Of a stretch of DNA of 45,911 nt, positions 23,621-31,021 are shown piece by piece. Position 1 is the first letter of the stretch. Each line of letters opens with the position of its first letter. The DNA is from Burkholderiales bacterium (GTDB lineage Bacteria > Pseudomonadota > Gammaproteobacteria > Burkholderiales > Burkholderiaceae_C): the NCBI GenBank assembly GCA_026400275.1, contig JAPLPK010000071.1, positions 1 to 45,911 of the forward strand, written 5' to 3'. The translations under genes were made by a program, and so were the position numbers. The notes beneath the pieces are model-generated. The model did not search any database. It had not been told where the DNA came from and was given only the letters and a program-made list of their open reading frames with translations.

Positions 23621-23760
23621 GCTCACCCCCAGGCTACACACTGCGTGTTTCCGCCAACCCCACTCGCATCGGTTTGCCAAAACCGATGCGACATGCAGGG
23701 GGCGAACCCTACGGCCCGGCGAAGCCGGTTCCGTGGGTTCTCTGGACGAGGAAATTCGGC
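23621..23760. repeat. Probable Comamonadaceae intergenic repeat after pilU, with hairpin
   Basis: Downstream of pilU the sequence runs CTCACCCCCAGGCT ... GCAGGGGGCGAACCC ... GGCCCGGCGAAGCCGGTTCC ... TTCTCTGGACGAGG. I recall very similar intergenic strings recurring in comamonad genomes. It holds a perfect 11-bp hairpin, CGCATCGGTTT/AAACCGATGCG (23665-23690, loop GCCA), which may end the pil transcript although no T-run follows. Only one copy is in this window, so repetitiveness rests on memory. Confidence 0.5.
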
Positions 23761-23815
23761 GCGTCCTCTAGCCTCAGGCTCAAAAATCCCCAAACTTCTT
23801 TTCTTTAACCTCTCC

Positions 23816-24730
23816 ATGTCTAGCACCAACCCGAAAACCTACGATTCCGTTCCTTCCAAAAAAGTCGCCTTCATTGGCCTGGGCGTCATGGGCTACCCCA
23901 TGGCGGCGCATCTGGCCTTGGCCGGGCATGCGGTCACGGTGTACAACCGCACCACTACAAAATCCATAGCATGGTGCGCAGAATATTCCAGCACTACAGC
24001 CCCCAAACATGCTGAAACCCCACGGCTGGCAGCAGTAGGCGCCGACATCGTTTTTTGCTGCGTGGGCAATGACGATGACCTGCGCGCCGTCACTCTGGGC
24101 GCCGACGGTGCGTTTGCCGGCTTGGAGCCAGGTGCCATTTTTGTGGACCACACCACGGCATCAGCCGAAGTCGCGCGCGAGCTGGATGGTGCCGCACGCA
24201 CGCTGGGTCTGCGCTTCATCGACGCGCCCGTATCCGGCGGCCAGGCGGGTGCGCAGAATGGCCTGCTGACAGTCATGTGCGGTGGCGATGCACAGGCATT
24301 TGACGCTATCGCCCCGACAGCCATGGCCTTCTCCCGCGCCATCACCCGGGTCGGCGAAAGCGGCGCCGGCCAACTGGCCAAGATGGTCAACCAAATCTGC
24401 ATTGCTGGGCTGGTACAAGGCCTGAGCGAGGCCGTGGCCTTCGGCCAGCGCGCTGGTTTGGACATGCTGCAGGTGCTGGAGGTGATTGGCAAGGGCGCCG
24501 CCCAAAGCTGGCAGCTGGACAACCGTGGCAAGACCATGGTGGCCGACAAGTTCGATTTCGGCTTCGCGGTGGACTGGATGCGCAAGGACCTGGGCCTGGT
24601 GCTAGACGAGGCCAAGCGCAACGGCGCGCGCCTGCCTGTGACGGCCCTGGTGGACCAGTTCTATGCCGATGTGCAGCAAATGGGCGGGCAGCGCTGGGAC
24701 ACGTCCAGCCTGATCAAGCGCCTCAAGTAA
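23816..24730 (+). CDS. NAD(P)-dependent beta-hydroxyacid dehydrogenase (3-hydroxyisobutyrate dehydrogenase family)
   Basis: A 304-residue enzyme of the 3-hydroxyisobutyrate dehydrogenase / tartronate-semialdehyde reductase family. The Rossmann loop is FIGLGVMGYPMA (about 20-31), the substrate loop DAPVSGGQAGA, and the catalytic lysine Lys189 in GAGQLAKMVNQ. The substrate could be 3-hydroxyisobutyrate, tartronate semialdehyde or a related hydroxyacid. ATG at 23816 is chosen; longer in-frame starts run through the intergenic repeat. Residues about 47-67 (KSIAWCAEYSSTTAPKHAE region) are encoded by a palindromic repeat read in frame. It ends at a strong shared terminator. Confidence 0.9.
   Translation: MSSTNPKTYDSVPSKKVAFIGLGVMGYPMAAHLALAGHAVTVYNRTTTKSIAWCAEYSSTTAPKHAETPRLAAVGADIVFCCVGNDDDLRAVTLGADGAFAGLEPGAIFVDHTTASAEVARELDGAARTLGLRFIDAPVSGGQAGAQNGLLTVMCGGDAQAFDAIAPTAMAFSRAITRVGESGAGQLAKMVNQICIAGLVQGLSEAVAFGQRAGLDMLQVLEVIGKGAAQSWQLDNRGKTMVADKFDFGFAVDWMRKDLGLVLDEAKRNGARLPVTALVDQFYADVQQMGGQRWDTSSLIKRLK
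23954..24016. repeat. Palindromic dispersed repeat, copy F, inside the hydroxyacid dehydrogenase gene
   Basis: CTACAAAATCCATAGCATGG, then TGCGCAGAATATTCCAGCAC, then TACAGCCCCCAAACATG. This aligns with copy A (ATAGCTACCTGCGCAGAT ... GCGCTACAGCCC). It is in frame within the coding sequence just after the Rossmann beta-2 strand (TVYNR) and encodes about residues 47-67. Confidence 0.7.
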
Positions 24731-24751
24731 TTCCGCGTTTCACCCGCCCAT

Positions 24752-24789
24752 AAAAAAGCCCCCGGCACCTGGATGCCGGGGGCTTTTTT
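24752..24789. terminator. Bidirectional Rho-independent terminator
   Basis: AAAAAAGCCCCCGGCA, loop CCTGGA, TGCCGGGGGCTTTTTT: a 16-bp perfect stem including A/T runs on both sides. It separates the convergent dehydrogenase and dolP-type genes and should work in both directions. Confidence 0.97.
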
Positions 24790-24803
24790 TATGGTGCCAG
24801 GAC

Positions 24804-25442
24804 TCAGGAAGCCGGCGTTGCCGTGCTCACCGGAGCAGGCTGGGGAACGGCGTTTTTCAACTCGTCATCGCTCAGCACTTCAAACACGCGCACCACTTTT
24901 TGTACGCCACTAACGTTGCGGGCCAGCTCGGTCGCACGGTCGGCTTCGCGTTGCGAAACGCGGCCCATCAGGTAGACCGTGCCTCGCTCGGTCACCACCT
25001 TGAAGACATTCGACTGCAGGTCACGCGCATCGACCAGTGCAGCCTTGACCTTGCCCGTCACCAGGGTGTCCGACGAACGCTGCGACAGCGAGGTCGAGCC
25101 CAGCACTGCCACCTCGTTCACTACCGAACGCACGTTGTCCACCTTCAGCACCAGGTCATCCAGCTTTTGCTTGTCGGCAGCGGTGGGTACTTCACCGGTC
25201 AGCAAGACCTGGCGGTTGTAGCTGGTCACGTTGATGTGGGCCTGCTCGCTCAGCGCCTGGCCGATACGGTTGTTGGAGCGCAGCTCGATGCCCTCGTCTT
25301 CCAGCTGTGCACCGGACGTGCGGCGGTCCGTGGCCACCATGGTCGAGCCCACAAATGCACCTCCCATCACCAGCGGCACGCACGCCGAAAGGCTCGCACC
25401 CAATACCACCGAAGCCACGCAAGTCAAATAAAACGGACGCAT
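24804..25442 (-). CDS. dolP: BON-domain outer-membrane lipoprotein (DolP/YraP type)
   Basis: A 212-residue lipoprotein: signal peptide with lipobox LSAC near residue 21, then two BON domains (about 60-125 and 130-195; SYNRQVLLTGEVPTAADKQ and ERGTVYLMGRVSQREADRA). DolP binds anionic phospholipids at the outer membrane and supports envelope integrity and BAM function in E. coli. ATG at 25442 is used; an upstream TTG would add six residues. Its place after diaA and yraN, divergent from rsmI, is the same as in E. coli, which supports the call. Confidence 0.9.
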   Translation of the reverse strand: MRPFYLTCVASVVLGASLSACVPLVMGGAFVGSTMVATDRRTSGAQLEDEGIELRSNNRIGQALSEQAHINVTSYNRQVLLTGEVPTAADKQKLDDLVLKVDNVRSVVNEVAVLGSTSLSQRSSDTLVTGKVKAALVDARDLQSNVFKVVTERGTVYLMGRVSQREADRATELARNVSGVQKVVRVFEVLSDDELKNAVPQPAPVSTATPAS

Positions 25443-25474
25443 AGTGTCTTTCAAATTCAAAGGGGTTAAAAAGC

Positions 25475-26074
25475 CTAGAGAGGCGCCTCAAGGTCGCCCA
25501 GCAGCTGCGAGTCCACGCCGTCGCACAAGCAGTGCAAGACCAGCAAATGGACTTCCTGGATGCGGGCCGTACGGTCGTGCGGCACACAGATGTGCACGTC
25601 GGTCTCCCGCAGTGCCGCGCCCATCTTACCGCCGCCCTTACCGGTCAAGGCCACCACGGTCATCTCGCGCTCATGGGCGGCTTCGATCGCCGCCAGCACA
25701 TTGGCCGAGTTACCGCTGGTGGTGATCGCCAGCAGCACATCACCCGGCTGCCCCAGAGCGCGTACCTGCTTGGAGAAGATCACGTCGAAGTTGTAGTCGT
25801 TGCCGATAGCGGTGAGGATGGAGCTGTCGGTCGTCAGCGCGATCGCCCCCAGCTCGGGCCGCTCACGCTCGAAACGGCCTACAAACTCCGCTGCGAAATG
25901 CTGTGCATCGGCTGCCGATCCGCCGTTACCGCAGGCCAGCACCTTGCCGCCGCTGGTCACACTGGCCAGCATGGCCTGGATGCCCGCCGCAATCGGCTTG
26001 CTAAGGGGTTGCGCAGACTGGTATTTGAGGTCGGCGCTGTCGATGAAATGCTGCTGAATACGTTGTTCAATCAT
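25475..26074 (-). CDS. diaA: SIS-domain protein DiaA/GmhA-like (phosphoheptose isomerase family)
   Basis: A 199-residue SIS-domain protein with the phosphosugar-binding signature [20 protein letters not shown] (about 43-62), [13 protein letters not shown] and [13 protein letters not shown]. The family includes GmhA (sedoheptulose-7-phosphate isomerase, heptose for LPS) and DiaA (DnaA-binding initiator stimulator). The gene order yraN-diaA-dolP favours DiaA. Sequence alone does not separate them, and in many betaproteobacteria this gene is annotated as phosphoheptose isomerase. It ends 32 bp before dolP. Confidence 0.88.
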   Translation of the reverse strand: MIEQRIQQHFIDSADLKYQSAQPLSKPIAAGIQAMLASVTSGGKVLACGNGGSAADAQHFAAEFVGRFERERPELGAIALTTDSSILTAIGNDYNFDVIFSKQVRALGQPGDVLLAITTSGNSANVLAAIEAAHEREMTVVALTGKGGGKMGAALRETDVHICVPHDRTARIQEVHLLVLHCLCDGVDSQLLGDLEAPL

Positions 26075-26134
26075 GGTCAGCGATGATACCCCCGCCCTAT
26101 GTAGTCACGGTGTAGCTACAAGGTAAGCCGCGTT

Positions 26135-26536
26135 TCAACCCGCGTCGAACGCGGCGCGTAGCCATTGCAGGCCTTGCGCCTCCAGCACCACCACGTCAAA
26201 ACGGCAGGGCGGTGGCGTAGCCAGGCCCAGCAAATAATGGCGCGCCGCCAGCACAATGCGCTTTTGCTTGGTAGCGCTGACGCTGGCCGCAGCGCCGCCG
26301 AACCCCGCGTGGGCGCGCTTGCGCACCTCGACAAACACCAGCGTACCGTCGGGTGCGCGCATCACCAGATCGATTTCACCGCCGCCTCGCCCGGGCGTCC
26401 GATAATTGCGCTCCAGCAGACGCAGGCCCTGGGCCTGCAAATGCGCCAGCGCCTGGTTTTCGGCCGCATCACCGGCCTGTTTGGTGGTCGGCGCAGTGCC
26501 GGTACGAACCAGAGCTAATTTTTTGAGGAAACCCAT
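26135..26536 (-). CDS. yraN: YraN/UPF0102 family endonuclease-like protein
   Basis: A 133-residue UPF0102 protein with the Holliday-junction-resolvase/restriction-like fold: GDAAENQALAHLQAQG helix, then the active-site pattern GGGEIDLVMRAPDGTLVFVEVRKR (E-ID...EVK-like, shown here split as GEIDLV and VFVEVRKR). The function is not established. Its ATG (26534-26536) shares one base with the divergent rsmI start codon (TTG 26536-26538), so the two 5' ends overlap completely and each promoter must lie inside the other gene or further away. Confidence 0.9.
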   Translation of the reverse strand: MGFLKKLALVRTGTAPTTKQAGDAAENQALAHLQAQGLRLLERNYRTPGRGGGEIDLVMRAPDGTLVFVEVRKRAHAGFGGAAASVSATKQKRIVLAARHYLLGLATPPPCRFDVVVLEAQGLQWLRAAFDAG

Positions 26537-27450
26537 TGAGCGCTTCTTTTGCTTCCGCCTTGAACGCCGCCCACGAGGCCGCGTCTTCGCAGCATTATCC
26601 GGCGGGCACGCTCTACATCGTGGCCACGCCGATTGGCAACCTGTGCGACATCAGCCTGCGCGCCCTGCATGTGCTGGGCCTGGTGGATGCGATTGCCTGC
26701 GAAGACACGCGCCACACCCAGTCCCTGCTACGTGCCTACGGCATCGACAAGCCCTCGGCCCAGCTGCTGGCAGTGCACCAGCACAACGAGTCCGAGGCCG
26801 CCCAGAACGTGGTGCGGCGCCTGCAGCAGGGCGAGCGCATTGCCTATGTGAGCGACGCGGGCACGCCTGCCATCAGCGACCCCGGCGCCCGCGTGGCCGC
26901 CGCAGCACGGGCCGTGGGCCTACCTGTAGTGCCGCTGCCGGGCGCCAGCAGCATCACCACCGCGCTCAGCGCCGCCGGCATCGTGCAAGACACGGGCTTT
27001 GTGTTCATCGGCTTTCTGTCCAGCAAGGCGGCCGAGCGCGATACCGCTGCCCAGGGCCTACTGGCCGAGCCCCGCGCCGTGGTGCTGCTGGAAGCCCCGC
27101 ACCGCATCGAGGCCCTGGCCCGCAGCCTCGCCTGCCTGGGCGCACGCCCGGTCACCATGGCGCGCGAACTGACCAAACAATTTGAAGAAATTGCCACCGT
27201 ACCGGCGCAGGAGCTGCCGAGCTGGCTGGCAGCCCAGGCATCGCGCACACGCGGGGAATTTGTGGTGGTGGTACACCCTGCCCCCCCCGCAGAAACCCCA
27301 GAGCAAGACCTGCGCGTACTCAAGCTGCTGCTGGCCGAGCTACCGCTGAAAACCGCGGTGCAGCTGTGTACCGACATCACCGGCCAGCCGCGCAAGCTCT
27401 TGTACAGCGCCGCCCTGGCCTTGAAGCCGGCGCCCGAGGAAGACTCCTAA
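26536..27450 (+). CDS. rsmI: 16S rRNA (cytidine(1402)-2'-O)-methyltransferase RsmI
   Basis: A 304-residue tetrapyrrole-methylase-fold enzyme that 2'-O-methylates C1402 of 16S rRNA using SAM. Signatures are LYIVATPIGNLCDISLRAL (about 25-43), CEDTRHT and AYVSDAGTPAISDPG. The unusual TTG start at 26536 is supported by GAGGAAA 5-11 nt upstream and by absence of a nearby ATG before the conserved N-terminus. The start codon overlaps that of yraN on the other strand. Its stop lies at the edge of palindromic repeat copy G, which probably acts as terminator. Confidence 0.94.
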   Translation: MSASFASALNAAHEAASSQHYPAGTLYIVATPIGNLCDISLRALHVLGLVDAIACEDTRHTQSLLRAYGIDKPSAQLLAVHQHNESEAAQNVVRRLQQGERIAYVSDAGTPAISDPGARVAAAARAVGLPVVPLPGASSITTALSAAGIVQDTGFVFIGFLSSKAAERDTAAQGLLAEPRAVVLLEAPHRIEALARSLACLGARPVTMARELTKQFEEIATVPAQELPSWLAAQASRTRGEFVVVVHPAPPAETPEQDLRVLKLLLAELPLKTAVQLCTDITGQPRKLLYSAALALKPAPEEDS

Positions 27451-27502
27451 AATAATAGCTGCCGGCGCAGGTATTACCTGCGCCAGAGGCCTATTTCTTT
27501 TA
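27449..27502. repeat. Palindromic dispersed repeat, copy G, probable bidirectional terminator
   Basis: AATAGCTGCCGGCGCAGGTA and TTACCTGCGCCAGAGGCCTA form a long imperfect stem, with AAAAT on the left and TTTCTTTT on the right. It fills the gap between convergent rsmI and gcr, includes the last base pairs of both stop codons, and has the architecture of a two-way intrinsic terminator. Confidence 0.8.
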
Positions 27503-29476
27503 AGACTTTCGGCGCGGCCAGAGAAAGCTCAGCGGCTGCTGGCGCACCCGCTGCCACACGGCCGAACGCAGGCGCAGGCGGTCCAGGCCGCTGACGCTGT
27601 GGGCGCCCAGCGCCAGCTGCAGGGCCAAGTAGAAGCTCACCGTCAGATTCAGCGCGCCAATCAGCGGAATCGCCGCAACGCACCACCAGAAAGCCGACAT
27701 AGTCCACACCTGGGAGCCCACCGCCGAAGCCGCCGCCGCCAGTTGCCCCGACGACAAAGTGACGTGGCGGGCCTCCAGCCCCAGGCCTACAAAAGCCAGC
27801 ACCGGCGGCAACAGACCCAGCATGAAACCCAATGAAACGTTCGACGCAAAGCCCGAAATGTGCTCCCGCATGAAATGCGCCCAGCGGTCGGCCCGCGCCA
27901 CACCCAGCACGTCGGTGATGCGCGGGTTGTAGCGCAGGGCAGAGTCCAAGCGGTGCAACACAAACCAGTTCTCCGTCGCGCCAGCAATCAGGCTGGCCAG
28001 GAACAACAACACCCCGGTGAACGCCGCAAATAGCAAGGTGCTGGGCGTGAGCAGGTGCAGGGTCTGGAACACATGTGCGGCCTCGGCCTTGCTGATCATG
28101 GGTTTGCCGCCCAGCCACAGCATGCCAAAACTGATCAGGCAGACACAAGGCACAACCATGCCCACATTGCCCAGCACGGCCGCTACCTGCGAGCGCACCA
28201 GGTGGGTTACCTCGTCCACAAACTCGTCCACAGCGCTGCCGCCGCTCAGGTCCTTGAGCTTGGCAGCCATGGCGGGCGCCGTCATGGCCGGCTGCTTGGT
28301 GGCCAGCGTCCAGTGCAGCAGCTGGATCAGCACAAAGCTGGCCGCATACATCAGGCCGGACGCCATGCCCGACCAGAACGCCGTCAGGCCCAGGGCGCCG
28401 ATGGCGAACTTCAACAAGGTAGTCAACGAGGTGGCCGCCCCGCCGCCGGCCGCCTTGGCCAGCATGCCTCGGTATTCGGCATGGTCGCGGGTGATGTAGT
28501 GCGCGCCGGTTTCCGCACTGCGCTCGGTTACCTTGGCCGCCAGCATGGAGGCATTCACACGCACCAGGGCACGCACACTGCGCCGCTCCTGCCCGGCTTC
28601 GGCCAGCTTGGACACCAGGCGTGCAGCACTGGCCTCAGGCGTGATGGATACCAGGCCATCCATCAGATCACGCACCCGCAAGACCCGCTCGCGCAGCTGG
28701 CGCAGCATGAACACCAAGTTGATCGAAATGCCGTGTTCGTTCAAATGCGGATACACGCTAGCTGCCGCCTGGCGGCACAGTTCCAGGCGCTCACGCAGGC
28801 GCTGCGCCGCAGCCTCCAGCTCCTGCGGCTCGCGGGGTGTGGCAATAAAGGCCAGGCGGAAGGCATCCACGTCGGCCGACAAATCGCTGAATGGCTGGGC
28901 CTGGCGTGCACCGTCGCTCATGCGCAGACGCAACTCCGAGGCAAAGCCCGTGGCGCGGATCTGGCTGGTGCAGAACACAATCGCCTGCAGCAAAGCGTCT
29001 TGCCACAGGGTGACGCAGGGCGTGCGGGAAGGCGCCGTTAGCAGCCCAGCTAAGCGCTGCAGGCTGCTGCTATCCAGCGCAGCCAACCACTGCGCATCGC
29101 CCTTGTCGCGCAGCACCAGGCTGAACAGCTCTGCGGCATCGGTTGTTTCGGGGGTCGCGGGCAGAATCTTGCGGCCCAGGCGACCGCCCAGCTCACTCAA
29201 AAATGCCGAGCTATGCGAGAAGCCATAGTCGGCCAACACGGTGGTGCTGTCCACGGTTTGCAGCAACACCAGCCACCAGGCGCGCAGGCTCTCCTGCAGC
29301 TGTGGCCGTGTCTGCAGCGCATCCAGGAAGAACTGCATCCGGCGTACCGATGCATCGGCAGAGCTACCATCGCCGCGTATCCAATCCAGCAAGCCAATCA
29401 GCCACAGATGGCGCTGTGCCAAAGGGGCATTGGCATCCAGCGCGTCGAGCAAAAAGGGGAGGTCAGATTGTGTCAA
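27500..29476 (-). CDS. gcr: Gcr-family ('site-specific recombinase') multi-pass membrane protein
   Basis: A 658-residue member of the Gcr/SpecificRecomb family. The N-terminal half is helical and soluble; the C-terminal half has about five to seven transmembrane segments (for example GALGLTAFWSGMASGLMYAA, VGMVVPCVCLISFGMLWL, TPSTLLFAAFTGVLLFLASL, LGFMLGLLPPVLAFVGLGL). No tyrosine- or serine-recombinase catalytic motif is visible, so the family name is probably misleading. The start is uncertain: TTG at 29476 has no clear ribosome-binding site, and the next Met is about 46 residues in. It follows tRNA-Arg(CCG) on the same strand. Confidence 0.85.
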   Translation of the reverse strand: MTQSDLPFLLDALDANAPLAQRHLWLIGLLDWIRGDGSSADASVRRMQFFLDALQTRPQLQESLRAWWLVLLQTVDSTTVLADYGFSHSSAFLSELGGRLGRKILPATPETTDAAELFSLVLRDKGDAQWLAALDSSSLQRLAGLLTAPSRTPCVTLWQDALLQAIVFCTSQIRATGFASELRLRMSDGARQAQPFSDLSADVDAFRLAFIATPREPQELEAAAQRLRERLELCRQAAASVYPHLNEHGISINLVFMLRQLRERVLRVRDLMDGLVSITPEASAARLVSKLAEAGQERRSVRALVRVNASMLAAKVTERSAETGAHYITRDHAEYRGMLAKAAGGGAATSLTTLLKFAIGALGLTAFWSGMASGLMYAASFVLIQLLHWTLATKQPAMTAPAMAAKLKDLSGGSAVDEFVDEVTHLVRSQVAAVLGNVGMVVPCVCLISFGMLWLGGKPMISKAEAAHVFQTLHLLTPSTLLFAAFTGVLLFLASLIAGATENWFVLHRLDSALRYNPRITDVLGVARADRWAHFMREHISGFASNVSLGFMLGLLPPVLAFVGLGLEARHVTLSSGQLAAAASAVGSQVWTMSAFWWCVAAIPLIGALNLTVSFYLALQLALGAHSVSGLDRLRLRSAVWQRVRQQPLSFLWPRRKS

Positions 29477-29575
29477 TAGTGCGTTCAGAAGAGGTGTCGC
29501 TGCAGGAATAAACCTGCCGGGAGGGAAAGCGCAAACTGGGGGATGCCAACAACTTGCGCGGCTTCTAACGGTGAT

Positions 29576-29651
29576 TGGTGCGGCTGGCGGGGATCGAACC
29601 CACGACCCTTGGCTTCGGAGGCCAATACTCTATCCACTGAGCTACAGCCGC
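29576..29651 (-). tRNA. tRNA-Arg (anticodon CCG)
   Basis: A complete 76-nt cloverleaf on the minus strand: acceptor GCGGCTG/CAGCCGC, D arm GCTC-AGTGGATA-GAGT, anticodon stem TTGGC/GCCAA with loop CTCCGAA, T arm GTGGG-TTCGATC-CCCGC, and an encoded ACCA end. The anticodon CCG (29616-29618) reads CGG arginine codons. No insertion or att-site duplication was seen beside it. A TACAAT box at 29662-29667 (minus strand) is a plausible -10. Confidence 0.97.
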
Positions 29652-29661
29652 AACGCAGTCG

Positions 29662-29667
29662 ATTGTA
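29662..29667 (-). promoter_or_regulatory. Candidate -10 box of the tRNA-Arg gene
   Basis: TACAAT on the minus strand, 10 nt before the mature tRNA 5' end. No well-placed -35 box was found, so this is tentative. Confidence 0.35.
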
Positions 29668-29783
29668 GCCGCTGCGTACAAGGCCTTGCGCAGATACCCG
29701 GACGCCGCGCCAGACAAGGCCAGACGAGGGGTGACAGGTATACTCGCGCGTTGAACAAAGCCCCCGATTTTTTTGAGGACATC

Positions 29784-30365
29784 ATGAGCGCCAATTCCCA
29801 CGATCATGCGGCCGAAGAAGCCCACACCGGCCCCATCAAAAACCCCAAGCAATTGCTGGTGGCGGTCTTCTTCTCGTTCGTTGTGCCGATTTTTGCCATC
29901 ATCGGCCTGGTGTACTTCGTGGTGTCCGCCGCCAAGCCGGCAGGCACCAATAGCGAGGAATCCATGGCCCTGGGAGGCGTGACGGAACAGTCGCAAAACA
30001 TCGCGGTTGCCCAGCGCATCCAGAAGGTGGGCGCGGTAGAAATCCGCGATGCCAACCGCGAACTCAAATCGGGTGAAGACGTATTCAAGGCCCAGTGCAC
30101 CACCTGCCATAGTGCAGGCGTTGCCGGGGCACCCAAGTTCGGCGATGCCGCCGCCTGGGGACCGCGCATTGCCACCGGCTTTGAATCTCTGCTGCACTCC
30201 GCCCTGAAGGGCAAGGGTGCCATGGGTGCGCAGGGCGGCGGCGACTTTGAAGATACCGAAGTGGCCCGTGCCGTGGTCTACATGGCGAATGCCGGCGGCG
30301 CCAAGTTCCCAATTCCGCAAAAGCCAGCTGCTGCTGCATCCGACCCTGCAGAAGCTGCGAAGTAA
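29784..30365 (+). CDS. Membrane-anchored cytochrome c5 family protein
   Basis: A 193-residue mono-haem c-type cytochrome. A single N-terminal transmembrane anchor (about 23-50, LLVAVFFSFVVPIFAIIGLVYF) precedes the haem site CTTCH at 105-109. A likely axial Met follows in KGKGAMGAQGG. It should carry electrons in the periplasm, for example to a terminal oxidase or peroxidase. GAGGA (29775-29779) precedes the ATG. A TATACT at 29739-29744 could be its -10 box. It ends at a clear intrinsic terminator at 30389. Confidence 0.92.
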   Translation: MSANSHDHAAEEAHTGPIKNPKQLLVAVFFSFVVPIFAIIGLVYFVVSAAKPAGTNSEESMALGGVTEQSQNIAVAQRIQKVGAVEIRDANRELKSGEDVFKAQCTTCHSAGVAGAPKFGDAAAWGPRIATGFESLLHSALKGKGAMGAQGGGDFEDTEVARAVVYMANAGGAKFPIPQKPAAAASDPAEAAK

Positions 30366-30388
30366 GCCGCACTCTGGCGCATCCTACA

Positions 30389-30412
30389 GGCCGGCATTGC
30401 CGGCCTTTTTAT
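30389..30412. terminator. Rho-independent terminator after cytochrome c5
   Basis: GGCCGGC, loop ATT, GCCGGCC, then TTTTTATT. A classic intrinsic terminator 24 bp past the cytochrome stop. Confidence 0.93.
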
Positions 30413-30463
30413 TGAAAAAGGCTGCCAGCGCAGGATTTACTTGCGTCAGCAGCTATTTTTTAT
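30412..30463. repeat. Palindromic dispersed repeat, copy H
   Basis: AAAAAGGCTGCCAGCGCAGG and CTTGCGTCAGCAGCTATTTT form imperfect arms. It directly follows the cytochrome terminator and overlaps the 3' end of the minus-strand unknown gene. The element's TAG (in ATAGCTGCTGACGCA, minus strand) is that gene's stop codon, and its A-run encodes the last two Lys residues. Confidence 0.8.
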
Positions 30464-31001
30464 GTAGCACCTGAGGACTTAGAACATACCCAAACCGAGC
30501 CGGCAGTTCTTGGGTCTCGAAGGGCTGCGGCACCCACAGGCCCTGCTCCACCGCTTCAGCGGCAAACCCCATGTCCAGGCTGTGCACAAGACCGAAACCA
30601 ATATCAGTGTCCAAGTAGACGCGGCCCTCGCTGTCGAGCACACAACGCTGCACACGAGCCGCCTGGCCGGTGTGGGCCAACACTGAGAAGTCGGGGTACA
30701 CCCGCCACACCAGCGGCGCCGCTTCCAGTTCCACATACACGCGCTGCGGACCATTCTGGAAGAACCACTGCCCGGAGGCATCGGCCTCGTAGTTGCGTTG
30801 AATGAAGTCGATCAGCTTGGTATGTTGCAAGCGGCTGCCCTTGCTAAGCGTATTACCACCAGCCGACGCCGCAAACGGACCCGCCGCCTGGGCCGCGTCG
30901 TCGCGCATATACCAGCTGCCCCGTGCATCCAGGCCCAGCCAGCCGTAGCAGTCGGGCACATTCGGCCATTTGGCAATGGCTTGTCTGACGATGTCGTCCA
31001 T
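30453..31001 (-). CDS. Conserved protein of unknown function
   Basis: A 182-residue cytosolic protein without a signal peptide or membrane segment. It reminds me of a DUF2946-type family of Burkholderiales, but I am not sure of that number. The pattern is distinctive: short N-terminal helix, CYGWLGLDARGSWYMRDD, a Gly-rich loop, HTKLIDFIQRNYEADASGQWFFQNGPQRVYVELE, then LVWRVYP. ATG at 31001 follows GGAGCG and lies 20 bp after the yheT stop, so it is the second gene of that operon. Its last codons and stop come from palindromic repeat copy H. Confidence 0.75.
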   Translation of the reverse strand: MDDIVRQAIAKWPNVPDCYGWLGLDARGSWYMRDDAAQAAGPFAASAGGNTLSKGSRLQHTKLIDFIQRNYEADASGQWFFQNGPQRVYVELEAAPLVWRVYPDFSVLAHTGQAARVQRCVLDSEGRVYLDTDIGFGLVHSLDMGFAAEAVEQGLWVPQPFETQELPARFGYVLSPQVLHKK

Positions 31002-31021
31002 GGTTTCAGTCGCTCCGCAGC

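Noticed and set aside
29576-29651. tRNA-Arg as an integration site
   Set aside because: The tRNA is intact and I found no duplicated 3' segment or integrase nearby.
29685-29725. Possible tenth copy of the palindromic repeat (CTTGCGCAGATACCC ... GCGCCAGACAAG)
   Set aside because: Only the GCGCAGAT core fits; the ATAGC arm and A/T flanks are missing, so it is too weak to count.
29241-29783. Long N-terminal extension of cytochrome c5 across the tRNA gene
   Set aside because: The frame overlaps tRNA-Arg and gcr; ATG 29784 with GAGGA and the membrane anchor is the sensible start.
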